Of a DNA stretch of 64,000 nucleotides, positions 42,419 through 51,806 are shown piece by piece. Numbering within the stretch: position 1 is the stretch's first letter; every line of letters starts with the position of its first letter. A program made the position numbers and the translations under genes. The notes beneath the pieces are model-generated. The model had not been told where the DNA came from and ran no database searches. It was given only the letters and a program-made list of their open reading frames with translations. Source of the stretch: WLMZ01 sp043753895 (GTDB lineage Bacteria; Actinomycetota; Acidimicrobiia; Acidimicrobiales; Ilumatobacteraceae). Where the stretch lies: positions 62,001 to 126,000 of the forward strand of contig JAYUWK010000160.1 of NCBI GenBank assembly GCA_043753895.1, given 5' to 3'.

Positions 42419-43029
42419 CCCAGTGCCTCGGCTTCTGCACCCACGGTTGTGCTGTCGCCGTGGCCGGTGTGCACGATGGTGCTCGCCGGCAGAGTGAACA
42501 ACCGATTGCGGATCGAGGCCACGATGGTGTCGTAATCACTGAAGCTGCGACCCGTTGCGCCCGGCCCGCCGCAGAACAACGTGTCGCCGCTGAACACCGC
42601 ATCGCTGCCGTCGGCCTGGCCACCGAGGATGTGGAAGCAGCATCCACCCGGTGAATGGCCGGGCGTGTGCAGTACACCGAGTTCGGTAAAGCCGGCACGC
42701 AGCAGTCCACCATCACTCAGTGATCCGTCAGGATCGCGGTGGGGGTAGATCACGTGCCACAGCATGAGGTCATCGGGATGCAACAGGATCGGCGCATCGA
42801 CAGCATCCTGCAGAGCAATCGCTGCGTTAATGTGATCGTTGTGGCCGTGCGTGAGAGCGATCGCAGCAACTCGTCGACCGTTCACTGCCTGCACGATGGG
42901 CGCCGCATCGTGCGCGGCATCGATGATAATGACCTCGGTGTCGTTACCGACCAGCCAGATGTTGTTGGTGACCTCCCACTCGCCGCCGTCGAGCGCAAAG
43001 GTGCCCGACGTGTTGACGAGTTCGATCAC
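42412..43029 (-). CDS. MBL-fold metallohydrolase linked to mycothiol detoxification
   Basis: The 205-aa protein contains the metallo-beta-lactamase motif THGHNDHINA, later HTPGHSPGGCCF, FSGDTLFCGG and HTGHGDST. It overlaps the start of the upstream S-(hydroxymethyl)mycothiol dehydrogenase gene by four bases. In mycobacteria the same gene order is found (mscR followed by an MBL protein). The probable role is hydrolysis of a mycothiol thioester such as S-formylmycothiol, inferred from that context. Confidence 0.85.
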   Translation of the reverse strand: MIELVNTSGTFALDGGEWEVTNNIWLVGNDTEVIIIDAAHDAAPIVQAVNGRRVAAIALTHGHNDHINAAIALQDAVDAPILLHPDDLMLWHVIYPHRDPDGSLSDGGLLRAGFTELGVLHTPGHSPGGCCFHILGGQADGSDAVFSGDTLFCGGPGATGRSFSDYDTIVASIRNRLFTLPASTIVHTGHGDSTTVGAEAEALGR

Positions 43030-44114
43030 AGCAGCACCACGCTACGCAGCACCTCGCCGCGCTCCATGCGATGGAACGCCTCTTCGACATCGCCGAGGCC
43101 AATGGTCTCGGAGACGAAGTCCTCGAGCGGCAGCCGACCCTGCAAGTGCAGATCCACGAGCAGTGGGAAGTCGCGGCTGGGCAGGCAATCGCCGTACCAG
43201 CTCGGCTTCATCGCGCCGCCGCGACCGAAGAAATCGATCATCGGAATATCCGGCATGATCATCTCGGGCGTGGGCACACCCACCTGCACCACGGTGCCGG
43301 CGAGATCACGCGCGTAAAACGCCTGACGAAGGACTTCCGGATGGCCAACAGCCTCGATGCACACATCGGCACCATTGCCGTTGGTGGCGGCCTGGATCGC
43401 AGCGATGGGCTCGGTGGTCTTCGCGTTCACCGTGTGGGTGGCGCCAAACTGAATGGCCCATTCGAGCTTGCGGTCATCGAGATCGACCGCGATGATCGTG
43501 GTGGCACCCGATAAACGCGCCCCGGCGATTGCTGCGTTGCCGACACCACCGCATCCGAAGACCGCCACGCTGTACCCACGCTGCACCTCGCCGGTGAGCA
43601 TCGAGGCGCCGATACCGGCCATCACACCGCAACCGAGCAGTCCGGCCACGGCGGGTGACGCGGCGGGATTCACCGGCGTGCACTGACCGGCCGCGACGAG
43701 TGTCTTTTCAGCAAATGCGCCAATGCCGAGCGCCGGAGACAGCGGGGTGCCGTCGACCAAGGTCATCTTCTGCGTTGCGTTGAAGGTGTTGAAACACAGC
43801 TGGGGTTTGCCGCGCAAACACGAGCGGCAATTACCGCACACCGCGCGCCAGTTGAGCACCACGAAGTCGCCCGGCTTCACATTGGTCACGTTGGGTCCAA
43901 CTGCTTCCACGATGCCGGCTGCCTCGTGGCCGAGCAGGAACGGGAAGTCGTTGTTGATACCGCCCTCGCGGTAGTGCAGATCGGTGTGGCAGACACCGCA
44001 GGCCTGCACCTGCACCAGAGCCTCGCCCGGGCCGGGATCGGGGACGACAATGCTGGTGAGTTCGACGGGCTGACCCTCGCCGCGTGCAATCACGCCCTGA
44101 ACTATGTGTGCCAT
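43026..44114 (-). CDS. mscR: S-(hydroxymethyl)mycothiol dehydrogenase
   Basis: The 362-aa zinc-dependent medium-chain dehydrogenase has the catalytic zinc site CGVCHTDLHYREGGINNDFP and GHEAAGIVE, the structural zinc site CGNCRSCLRGKPQLC and the NAD-binding GCGGVGNAAIAGA. The YREGGINNDFPFLLGHE stretch and overall length match the MscR/AdhE2 family. The enzyme oxidises the adduct of formaldehyde and mycothiol, a thiol found only in actinobacteria. It is the first gene of a two-gene operon. Confidence 0.92.
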   Translation of the reverse strand: MAHIVQGVIARGEGQPVELTSIVVPDPGPGEALVQVQACGVCHTDLHYREGGINNDFPFLLGHEAAGIVEAVGPNVTNVKPGDFVVLNWRAVCGNCRSCLRGKPQLCFNTFNATQKMTLVDGTPLSPALGIGAFAEKTLVAAGQCTPVNPAASPAVAGLLGCGVMAGIGASMLTGEVQRGYSVAVFGCGGVGNAAIAGARLSGATTIIAVDLDDRKLEWAIQFGATHTVNAKTTEPIAAIQAATNGNGADVCIEAVGHPEVLRQAFYARDLAGTVVQVGVPTPEMIMPDIPMIDFFGRGGAMKPSWYGDCLPSRDFPLLVDLHLQGRLPLEDFVSETIGLGDVEEAFHRMERGEVLRSVVLL

Positions 44115-44236
44115 GAGACGGTCCTTGTCTGTCGATGACCTCTACGGTCGGTTTCTGTGGCCGGTTTCTACGGCCGATGACTACGGTGCTGACGAATCAG
44201 CGCACGACAGATGATAGTGCCGCGGCGTGCTGCGGG

Positions 44237-45115
44237 TCATGTGTCGAAATCGACAACGCGCTGCACGAACCGCTCGGGATGCACCCGATGTCCGTAGTGA
44301 CCGAGGCCGGGCCAGTTCTCGAGCACGGCATGGGGCAACATCGCCTGTAACCAGAAGGCGTAGTGCGGATTGGCATCGACGAACTCGAGCGACAGATACG
44401 GGGCAGTGATCGTCGAGGCCACGTCGGCCATACGGGCATCGAGTTCCGCGACCTCGGAGTCGAGTACCTCGCTCCACACGCCGAGCACCACGTCCTGGCG
44501 CGGGCGTCGGAGCGCAGCGATGTCTACCCGGATCTCGTGCGACAAGACATCTCCATCCATGGACCCGAAGATCGCCGCCAGGACGTCGGGAAAAGACGCC
44601 GGGTCGCGCAGCAGCGGTTCCACGTTGCGAAGGCCCTCCTGGAATGCACTGAGCTGCAGGGTCTGATCGACATTGATGACGCCGCGCACGGGGCCGACCG
44701 CGGAATACGCCGTGGCAACGATGCCGCCGAGGGAGTGCCCGATCACGAGCGGGGTCTTGATCGCCGCCGAAATTACGACGGCGCTCACGTCGCGCGCCAT
44801 GCCGACGGCCCGGTAATCATCGGCATCACCTGAGCGGCCGTGGCCGCGTAGGTCGAGCGTGGTCACCCGGTAGCGAGCCGCGAGCATTTCGGCCACCGGC
44901 CCCCACGTGGCCGAGCAGTCGGTGAGGCCATGGGTCAGAACGACATCGGCACCTTGGCCACTCGTGCTGAAGTGAATGGTCACGCCGTCGCTGGTGGTTG
45001 CTGAATGGCTGGTGCGGACACGCGAATCCTCCGGGATGGGGCGACCCGCGAACCGTACTTCTTCGTCACCTCCGACACGCACGGGGGCGATGTTCAGGCA
45101 TGCTGCTTGCAACAT
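44237..45115 (-). CDS. Alpha/beta-hydrolase
   Basis: The protein (up to 292 aa) has the alpha/beta-hydrolase order: oxyanion segment VVLTHGLTDCSATWGPVAEM, DLRGHGRSGDADDYR, the nucleophile elbow VIGHSLGGIVATAY and the C-terminal His in WPGLGHYGHRVHPERF. The ATG at 45115 overlaps the start codon of the divergent rlmI gene, so a GTG at 45082 is a good alternative start. The substrate cannot be told from the sequence. Confidence 0.85.
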   Translation of the reverse strand: MLQAACLNIAPVRVGGDEEVRFAGRPIPEDSRVRTSHSATTSDGVTIHFSTSGQGADVVLTHGLTDCSATWGPVAEMLAARYRVTTLDLRGHGRSGDADDYRAVGMARDVSAVVISAAIKTPLVIGHSLGGIVATAYSAVGPVRGVINVDQTLQLSAFQEGLRNVEPLLRDPASFPDVLAAIFGSMDGDVLSHEIRVDIAALRRPRQDVVLGVWSEVLDSEVAELDARMADVASTITAPYLSLEFVDANPHYAFWLQAMLPHAVLENWPGLGHYGHRVHPERFVQRVVDFDT

Positions 45116-46418
45116 GAACCCGCTCGATCAGGTGCCACCACCATCCCAACGCAGACTTGCCGTGCGCGTCACAAAGGACGCGATTCGCCAGATCCATGGC
45201 GGGCACCCGTGGATCTTCGACCGTTCGATCGTGTCGATGAACCACGACGGCAACCCCGGAGACCTCGCGGTGATCTTCGACGCCGATCGCGAGTTCGTGG
45301 CCATCGGGCTGTATGACCCGACCTCACCCATTCGAATCCGGGTCCTGCATCACGGCCGACCGATCAACATCGACGATGCCTTCTGGGCGCAACGGCTCGA
45401 CACTGCGATCGAACGACGTCAGCTCGTGATCGCCCGCGGCGACACCACCGGCTACCGCGTGATCCACGGTGAAAACGATGGCATGCCCGGTCTGGTGATC
45501 GACCGTTACGCGAAGACGCTCGTCGTGAAGATCTACACCACTGCCTGGCTGCCATACCTGGCCGCGATCGTGCCGCTTCTACACCAACGCTTCACGCCCG
45601 ACGCCGTGGTGCTGCGCTTCAGCCGCGACGTCGCCAGCCCAACCGGTGCCAGCCAAACCGGTGCCAGCCAAACCGGTGCCAGCCCAAATCTCTACGGCCT
45701 GCGCGAAGGCACCGCACTCGTGGGCGCACTGCCCACCGCACCCGTGTTGTTCCGCGAGAACGGCCTGGTCTTCGAAGCCGATGTGGTGAACGGCCAAAAG
45801 ACCGGACACTTCCTCGATCAGCGTGACAATCGCGCCAAAGTTCGAGGGCTAGCACGCGATGCCAAGGTGCTCGACGTGTTTGCATGCACCGGCGGCTTCT
45901 CGGTCTATGCCGCGGCCGGCGGCGCACGTTCGGTGCACAGCGTCGACCTGAACGGTACTGCACTGGAAACCGCCGTTCGCAACATACAACACAACATCGG
46001 CATCCCGAACGTGGCCAAGTGCGAGCACACCACGCAAACCGGTGATGCCTTCGAGGTGATGCAGGCCCTCGCCAAGCAGCACCGGCGCTTCGACATCGTC
46101 ATCGTTGATCCTCCATCCTTCGCTCGGAAACCAAGCGATCTCGAGCGTGCCGTGCACGCATATAAACGCTTGACCCGCCTTGCTCTCGATCTCACCGAGG
46201 CGGGCGGACTCCTGGTGCAGTCGTCATGCTCCAGCCGGATTCACGCTGACGAGTTCTTTTCGGCCGTGCACCTTGGCGCCGACTCCAGCCGCCACCGCAT
46301 CAGCGAGATCCTGCGCAGCACCCACGCGCCCGATCACCCCATTGGTTTCCCCGAGGGTGCGTACCTGAAGACCATTTTCGCACGCGCCAACAAGCGTGCC
46401 GAGTTCGGCAAACGCTGA
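45114..46418 (+). CDS. rlmI: RlmI-like 23S rRNA cytosine-C5 methyltransferase
   Basis: The 434-aa protein has a PUA domain (IRQIHGGHPWIFDRSIVSMN), an EEHEE-like linker domain (RVIHGENDGMPGLVIDRY) and a SAM methyltransferase domain with TGHFLDQRDNRAKVR, VLDVFACTGGFSVYAAAGGA and the catalytic IVIVDPPSFARKPSD. This is the RlmI layout that methylates 23S rRNA C1962 (E. coli numbering). An unusual insert of three 15-base repeats adds (TGASQ)-like residues between the linker and the catalytic domain. The start codon overlaps the start of the divergent hydrolase on the other strand. Confidence 0.88.
   Translation: MNPLDQVPPPSQRRLAVRVTKDAIRQIHGGHPWIFDRSIVSMNHDGNPGDLAVIFDADREFVAIGLYDPTSPIRIRVLHHGRPINIDDAFWAQRLDTAIERRQLVIARGDTTGYRVIHGENDGMPGLVIDRYAKTLVVKIYTTAWLPYLAAIVPLLHQRFTPDAVVLRFSRDVASPTGASQTGASQTGASPNLYGLREGTALVGALPTAPVLFRENGLVFEADVVNGQKTGHFLDQRDNRAKVRGLARDAKVLDVFACTGGFSVYAAAGGARSVHSVDLNGTALETAVRNIQHNIGIPNVAKCEHTTQTGDAFEVMQALAKQHRRFDIVIVDPPSFARKPSDLERAVHAYKRLTRLALDLTEAGGLLVQSSCSSRIHADEFFSAVHLGADSSRHRISEILRSTHAPDHPIGFPEGAYLKTIFARANKRAEFGKR
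45633..45689. repeat. 15-bp tandem repeat (GCCAGCCAAACCGGT) inside rlmI
   Basis: Three copies of a 15-base unit plus a partial fourth encode PTGASQTGASQTGASP. The unit length is a multiple of three, so copy-number change would keep the frame. The repeat lies in a linker, not in a catalytic motif. Confidence 0.9.
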
Positions 46419-46467
46419 AGTGTTTCGCTGATCCCGGTCGTCAGCCGTCTGGCCTGTGGCGACGAGC

Positions 46468-47700
46468 TCAGGCTGCCCGCTGGGATGCGGGTGGTCCGGT
46501 GGTTCGGACGCTGCCGTCGGGATATGTGATGGTGAGTGAACGATCAGGGTGCATCACGAGTTGCCAGCCGCCTTCGTGTACGGCGTGATGATGTCGTGAG
46601 CACAACGGCAACAAATTCGAAAGATCGGTCGGCCCGTGATGTTCCCACCAGCACAGGTGATGGGGCTGACAATGCCGTGAACGCAGCACACATTCCGGGA
46701 TCGCACACGTGGCATACATCGCCCGGATCGCACGCCGCTGGTTCAGGTTCGCCAATCTCGCTGCACGCCCCTGATCGAGCACCACCCCGGCACTGTCGAG
46801 CACGACCGGGATGATCGCGGCTTGGCATGCCAGACGTCGATACGACTCGACCGGTAATACGGCACCCGCGCCGTTATCGATGATCGAGTGTTCATGCAAA
46901 CCGTTCAGCAGTGTTTCGAGATCAATGATCACCGACACCTCGACCCGGTCACCCGCGGTCGCGAACGTTTCACCCTCAGCACCGCCAACGTTTTGCAGTA
47001 ACGCCGCTAACGCCAACGCACACAAATAGTCCTGTTTGGCGTCCCCCTCGGGGCAATCATCGGGCAGACCGGCATGAAACATCGCGTCGACGGTGTTTTC
47101 CAACCGGCCCTGCATCACTAACCCGGTCTCCGGATCGAACTGGCCACGCAAACACCACATCCCCGTGACCGGGTCCAACCACCACCGCAACCCGATATTG
47201 CGACGCTGACGCACCAACCGTTCATCACCAGCACGCGCATCCAAACGTGCCACCTCGACCGCCAAGAACCTAGCGAACTGTTCCGGAGTCGAGTTCTCTG
47301 CCACTGCGATCAACCGGGCCGAATCAGCCGCCAACGCGTCACGATGCTCAGGTTTCACACCCTTCAACGCGTTCGTCAACACATCAACATGCTCACCCGA
47401 CACATCACCGTGCGCCAGTGACGATTCCATTTCCGGGACCGCGTCTAGCGTGCCCGCCCGTTTCACCGCACGATCCCCACCACGGCGACCCGAACGCGAC
47501 CCGGCCGCAACATCAGCCTCCGGGCACACACCCGGCGACACCACCGCGATCTCTTTCAACCGGCGCGCCAACCCGACCTGTGTCGCGTCGACCCAACCCC
47601 GCACCCGTGCCAACGACCCCAACGCAACCGCGATCTCGTCACGATCCAACACCGTTGGATCCAACACCTCCAACGCGGCAACCAACTCCACAACCGACAC
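46468..47700 (-). CDS. DUF222/HNH endonuclease-domain protein (13E12-like)
   Basis: The 410-aa protein starts at GTG 47700 with a G-rich ribosome site. An N-terminal DUF222 region (VSVVELVAALEVLDPTVLDR onward) is followed by a C-terminal HNH domain (CAIPECVLRSRHCQPHHLCW, then HHGPTDLSNLLPLCSRHHHA) with paired Cys/His ligands. This family, called 13E12 in mycobacteria, is multi-copy in many actinobacteria and sometimes mobile; its function is not known. The coding strand is G+T-rich compared with its neighbours, and 239 bases without a gene lie upstream, which may hint at acquisition. Confidence 0.88.
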   Translation of the reverse strand: MSVVELVAALEVLDPTVLDRDEIAVALGSLARVRGWVDATQVGLARRLKEIAVVSPGVCPEADVAAGSRSGRRGGDRAVKRAGTLDAVPEMESSLAHGDVSGEHVDVLTNALKGVKPEHRDALAADSARLIAVAENSTPEQFARFLAVEVARLDARAGDERLVRQRRNIGLRWWLDPVTGMWCLRGQFDPETGLVMQGRLENTVDAMFHAGLPDDCPEGDAKQDYLCALALAALLQNVGGAEGETFATAGDRVEVSVIIDLETLLNGLHEHSIIDNGAGAVLPVESYRRLACQAAIIPVVLDSAGVVLDQGRAARLANLNQRRAIRAMYATCAIPECVLRSRHCQPHHLCWWEHHGPTDLSNLLPLCSRHHHAVHEGGWQLVMHPDRSLTITYPDGSVRTTGPPASQRAA

Positions 47701-47939
47701 GAAACACCCCCACGAACAAGAACTCGAACAACAACGAGCTACAGGACGGACCAACCGTCGAATCATCCGGGGAAGTCGGACACACACCACTTTACCGAAC
47801 ACATGTTCGATACACAACCACACATCCACAAAACTTCAGAATGCTCGATTACTCTCGCACCGGGGTACGACAACCATGAAAGCGGGTGCTGCCAACCACC
47901 GCCAAAACGCCATTCACCGAGCCAAGCAGCGGTGCCGCT

Positions 47940-48802
47940 TCACCCAACAACCGGGGCACGAAACTCGATGACGCTGTCGGAGATGGCTCGGCGGCCATCC
48001 TGTTGCAGCACGTCGAAACCCAATGTGCACCCATCGACGGTGAGTAAACAGATCTCGATGGTGGATGCGAGCGGCACCATTGCGCCGAATCGACACGCGA
48101 TCCTGCGCACGTCGGCCAGCGGCACCCCGCCAAGTCGACGACCCCTGAGACCGCTCGCGCAAGCATCGCCGTGCCGTGCAAGATCGGCGCAGTAAGTCCT
48201 GCTGCACGCGCCGCCACCACATCCGTGTGGATCGGGTCCCAGATGCGCGCGCACTCGGAATCGACGTGCGCATCGACCATGCAGACTTCCGACGCGCATG
48301 TCGCGATGGCCGCGACACCACGCGACGAATCACGCGGTACTGATGAGCCAGTCGAGGCGCCCGCCAACGAACCTTCGTACTCCACGCCGAGGAACAGCGA
48401 GGAGAAGTGGGTCTCCCATACGACCTCCCCTGCCGTATCCACCGCAGCGAACGTGGTCTCCTGCGCGGCGCCGGCGCTGCGACGCCCGACAGCGGTGATG
48501 GACGCGTGGAGCGTGACCAACTCACCCACCAGGATCGAACGGCGCAAGGTGACATCGTGGCCCACGTGTATCCCACGCTTTGCCTCGAGCACCGTCATAC
48601 CGTCGGGCAGCGAGCGATTCGCGATGAGCAGCGCCCACTCCGGCGCGACGGCAAACATAGGGTGCACGACCAGCGCGCCGTCGGTCGCGTAAAACTTTGG
48701 CCGATCGTCGGGGATGCCCGCCGCGGACGCCATGACCCATCGCAAGTCGAACGTTGCGGTGATCGGTTCGAACTGATGGCCGATGGCCGATGGCCGTTTC
48801 AC
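47940..48802 (-). pseudogene. MaoC-like hydratase with a frameshift near 48130
   Basis: The frame from 48802 encodes an N-terminal hotdog domain (FYATDGALVVHPMFAVAPEW, then LEAKRGIHVGHDVTLRRSI) and the start of the second hotdog (RIWDPIHTDVVAARAAGLTA, then LHGTAMLARAV) typical of MaoC-type enoyl-CoA hydratases. Near 48130 the match jumps to another frame (GGVPLADVRRIACRFGAMVP) which ends at 47940. The change lies in a run of G (GGCGGGGTGC), so one missing G is likely. Without correction the frame runs to 47849 with an unrelated tail. It may be a real mutation or a homopolymer error. Confidence 0.75.
48775..48795. repeat. (GATGGCC)x3 tandem repeat
   Basis: Three perfect copies of a 7-base unit lie within the first codons of the MaoC-like gene. 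The unit is not a multiple of three, so a copy-number change would shift that gene's frame. Confidence 0.85.
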
Positions 48803-48978
48803 GCAGCGGCATGGCAGTCGGCGGCGATGTAGGTGAGATCGCGACCATCGTCCCTGATCATCGCGACCGAGCAGGCCACTGCACCCAGTAAGAGTCGACC
48901 ACCATGCAACACGTCGACCAGAACGGCGTCGCGAGGTCCTCCGCTGAATCCTTGGTCTGATGCTGGGGTGATCGCCAT
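48799..48978 (-). CDS. Short GAF-like fragment, possibly a remnant
   Basis: A 59-aa frame from ATG 48978 ends in VLHGGRLLLGAVACSVAMIR, then DDGRDLTYIAADC, which resembles the first strands of a GAF domain. It stops with a TGA that overlaps the GTG of the MaoC-like gene (GTGA). It could be a truncated GAF protein, a small real gene or chance. No ribosome site is convincing. The in-frame extension upstream is not protein-like. Confidence 0.3.
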   Translation of the reverse strand: MAITPASDQGFSGGPRDAVLVDVLHGGRLLLGAVACSVAMIRDDGRDLTYIAADCHAAA

Positions 48979-49111
48979 GAGAATACCCACGTCGTTTCTC
49001 GAGAGCGTCGATCGGTCAGACGTAGTACGACCCATCGCAATCCGCTGACCGCACGGTCCGGCCGCTGCCCATCGCCGCTGCCCGTCAGACCCGTTTGTCA
49101 AGAAGCATCGT

Positions 49112-49885
49112 TCACAAACGGTGCGCCGCTGTGGCGATCGAGTTGGCGAAGCGGAACGCTCCCGAGGAATAGACCGGGCAGTCAACCGTTTGCGTCGGAG
49201 GCCCGGGGCAGAAATGGACACCATCGTCGTTGCGCACCACGTTGGTTCCGTCTGAGCCACACTCCTGCTCGCCGGGCACGCAGGGCAGGCCGAGGGCAAA
49301 GGTTCCGTCGGGGTTTTCGACACTTGCTCCCGCGTCAACGAACGCCACGTGCGACGAATGCGCCAACTCTGCATACATCCGATTGATCGCCGTCACAAGG
49401 TCGTTGGCCGGATCAGTTGCGGCGCGTGCGGGTTGGCCCACCAGCAAGGTCCGCGCACCGGCCGTGTGCGCAATCGCGATGAGCGCTGTGACGTCAGCGC
49501 GGTACTTGGCCACGAGCGCGTCGCCCTGAAGAAAGCCACCAGCGTCGTCAGCCATGCACGCAAATGCAGAGTTGCCCGTAAACGAAATAACGACCACGCT
49601 TCCTGCGCTGATCTGGAGGTCCGCCTCGAGCGCGTTACACGGTGACGTGCCACCAAATGACTTGTCGATGAGCATGAGCGAGCCGAGAAGAGGGCCGAGG
49701 TACGGACGCGCCTGAACGGCCAACGAATCCCCGACGAGTACAACATTGGTTGTTGCCGCGGGGGCGCGTACCGACGAACAGGCCGTCAAGGCGCTCGGAG
49801 CAGCGAGCGCCACGGCAAGACCCGCAACGACGGCGAACCACCTCGGGTGGCGACGTGCGACGGGCGAAAACAGCGACCGGGACAC
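49112..49885 (-). CDS. SGNH-hydrolase lipoprotein
   Basis: The 257-aa protein starts at GTG 49885 with AAGAGG just upstream. A lipoprotein signal peptide (WFAVVAGLAVALAAPSALTA followed by Cys) anchors it outside the cell. The SGNH hydrolase domain shows block I VVLVGDSLA (Ser), FGGTSPCNA (Gly), SFTGNSAF (Asn) and the C-terminal DDGVHFCPG (Asp and His). It would remove ester or acyl groups from a cell-wall or secreted substrate. Extra Cys residues suggest disulfides. Confidence 0.87.
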   Translation of the reverse strand: MSRSLFSPVARRHPRWFAVVAGLAVALAAPSALTACSSVRAPAATTNVVLVGDSLAVQARPYLGPLLGSLMLIDKSFGGTSPCNALEADLQISAGSVVVISFTGNSAFACMADDAGGFLQGDALVAKYRADVTALIAIAHTAGARTLLVGQPARAATDPANDLVTAINRMYAELAHSSHVAFVDAGASVENPDGTFALGLPCVPGEQECGSDGTNVVRNDDGVHFCPGPPTQTVDCPVYSSGAFRFANSIATAAHRL

Positions 49886-49943
49886 GCCTCTTCGTACCCG
49901 ACGGGCAGAACAACCAAACGTCGACGTGACGAGTCGGTAGCGG

Positions 49944-50927
49944 TTACCTCGTCGCCAAGTCGGCCACGTGATCCCACAGCCGCAGTCGACGATCGGGCGT
50001 GTCGGACTTGCGGGTCGACGGCAGTATATGCAGACCGCGACGCCGACGATCGAGCCAAAAACCACCGTTCGAGGCCAACGGCGCGTCATCCTCCGCAGCC
50101 AACCACACCAGCGTGTCGGCGCCGCCGAGCGGCGTACGCAGCAGTGGGCCGACGATGCGCCGGAACGTGGGTAGCGACTCCTGCACACCGGGCGTATCGG
50201 CCCAACCCGGATGCATCGAGTGGAAGTGCACGCCATCGGTGTCGGCCTGCTGCGCCCACATCTCATTCAGGGTGACCTGCGCCCGCTTGGCGCGCGCGTA
50301 GGCTGCCGAGCCCTTGTAGTCCTGCTCGCTCATTTCGAGATTCGACACGCAGAGCGGCTGGCTGTACATCCCGCCAGAGGCCATCGTGATCACGCGACTG
50401 GGTGCACTCTCGCCCAACCGATCGAGCAACAGTTGCGTGAGCAGAAATGGTCCAACCACTTGGCTCGCCACCGTCATCTCGATGCCCTGCGCGCTGACCT
50501 GACGCGTGTCGGACAGTGCGCCCGCATTATGGATGAGCACGTCGATCCGTGGCAGTCGCTGCAACAGGTCGGCGGCGAGCAAACGCACCTGGGCGAGATC
50601 GCCCATGTCGGCCAGCGCAACCGACACGTTGTCGTTGCCCGTGGCCGCGACCAGGTCGTTGCGCACCCGCTCGGTCTTGTCGGCATTGCGTCCAACGACC
50701 ACCAACGTTGCATGGAGTCTGGCGAACTGCTCGGCGGCAGCAAGTCCGAGACCCGAAGTAGCGCCGGTGATCACGATCACGCGACCGGTGAGATCGTAGG
50801 AGTCGAGCGCCTTCCAGTGATCGAGACGACTGCGAACAGCGGGCCCGATACGCGTGTAGCTCGTGACCACGGGAAACTCGATGACGGTGTCGACGATGTC
50901 GGCGACACGATGCGACGAAGTACTCAT
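49944..50927 (-). CDS. Short-chain dehydrogenase/reductase
   Basis: The 327-aa SDR protein starts at ATG 50927. It contains the cofactor motif VIVITGATSGLGLAAAEQFA, LIHNAGAL, and the catalytic Ser/Tyr/Lys (ITMASGGM and YKGSAAYARAKRAQ). An extra N-terminal 45 residues and the FHSMHPGWADTPGVQESLP segment resemble the DHRS12/retinol-dehydrogenase-like branch. NADP is likely. The substrate, probably a lipid or sterol-like alcohol, is unknown. It is divergent from the acyltransferase gene. Confidence 0.88.
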   Translation of the reverse strand: MSTSSHRVADIVDTVIEFPVVTSYTRIGPAVRSRLDHWKALDSYDLTGRVIVITGATSGLGLAAAEQFARLHATLVVVGRNADKTERVRNDLVAATGNDNVSVALADMGDLAQVRLLAADLLQRLPRIDVLIHNAGALSDTRQVSAQGIEMTVASQVVGPFLLTQLLLDRLGESAPSRVITMASGGMYSQPLCVSNLEMSEQDYKGSAAYARAKRAQVTLNEMWAQQADTDGVHFHSMHPGWADTPGVQESLPTFRRIVGPLLRTPLGGADTLVWLAAEDDAPLASNGGFWLDRRRRGLHILPSTRKSDTPDRRLRLWDHVADLATR

Positions 50928-51005
50928 ACGCATACGGTAGGCAGCGATCGGTGAACGCGCCATCCCGAGGCCAGATGTCACCCCCGCGCATGGCAGCATG
51001 GTCAC

Positions 51006-51806
51006 GTGAATGAGACATCCCCACGCACACCCGCACGCCGCGAACGTCTTCTCGGCGGCAAGGTGGTACGCACGATCTTGAGTTTGTGGGCGTGGCTCGT
51101 GATCGGTCTGTGCGTGGTGATCTGGCTACCGATGATGGCCATCGTGCGAGTCGTCACGATGCCCTTCGACAAGGGCCGCTACTGGACCGGGTACCTGTTC
51201 CGCAAACTCCCCGTGGTGTCGGGCAAGCTGAACCCACTGTGGAACTTCCGCGTCAGCGGCACCATCCCCAACGATCCGCGACGCCCCTACATCGTGGTGT
51301 CCAACCACGAGTCTTTCGTCGACATCTTGCTCATCAGTCACCTTCCGTTCGAGATGAAGTGGCTGAGCAAGGTCGAGAACTTCAAGATCCCGGTGATGGG
51401 TTGGGAGATGTCGTTGGCCGGCGATGTCCGCCTCACTCGCGGCGAGGTCAGCAGCGCCGCCGACGCGATGCGCCAGTGCGCCGATCGGTTGGAGAAGAAG
51501 GTCAGCGTGATGTTCTTCCCCGAGGGAACGCGCAGCACCAGCGGCGAACTCGGCAAGTTCAAGAACGGCGCGTTCCGTCTCGCCATCGAAACGGGCACTC
51601 CGATCCTGCCGCTCGCCGTCAGCGGCTGCCATACAGCACTGCGCCCGCACGACTGGCGGCTCGGTGTGAGCACCGCCGAAGTGCGCGTGCTCGAACCAAT
51701 CGAGGTCACCGGGATGACGGCGAAGGACATCTACGCGTTGCGCGACATGGCGCGCGATGCCATCGCCGCCGAACTCGAAGTGTTGCGCGCCGAACTTGCC
51801 CGATGA
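51006..51806 (+). CDS. 1-acyl-sn-glycerol-3-phosphate acyltransferase-like (PlsC family)
   Basis: The 266-aa protein has a membrane helix (LWAWLVIGLCVVIWLPMMAI) and the acyltransferase blocks VVSNHESFVDILLI (NHxxxxD), KWLSKVENFKIPVMGWEM, MFFPEGTRSTSGELGKFKNG and PILPLAVSG. It would acylate lysophosphatidic acid or a related acceptor at the inner membrane. GTG 51006 is the start. Its stop overlaps the start of the M23 peptidase gene. Confidence 0.9.
   Translation: MNETSPRTPARRERLLGGKVVRTILSLWAWLVIGLCVVIWLPMMAIVRVVTMPFDKGRYWTGYLFRKLPVVSGKLNPLWNFRVSGTIPNDPRRPYIVVSNHESFVDILLISHLPFEMKWLSKVENFKIPVMGWEMSLAGDVRLTRGEVSSAADAMRQCADRLEKKVSVMFFPEGTRSTSGELGKFKNGAFRLAIETGTPILPLAVSGCHTALRPHDWRLGVSTAEVRVLEPIEVTGMTAKDIYALRDMARDAIAAELEVLRAELAR

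Noticed and set aside
45113..45116. Overlapping divergent start codons as a regulatory device
   Set aside because: The hydrolase has a plausible later GTG start at 45082 and rlmI could start further in, so the overlap may just reflect wrong start choice.
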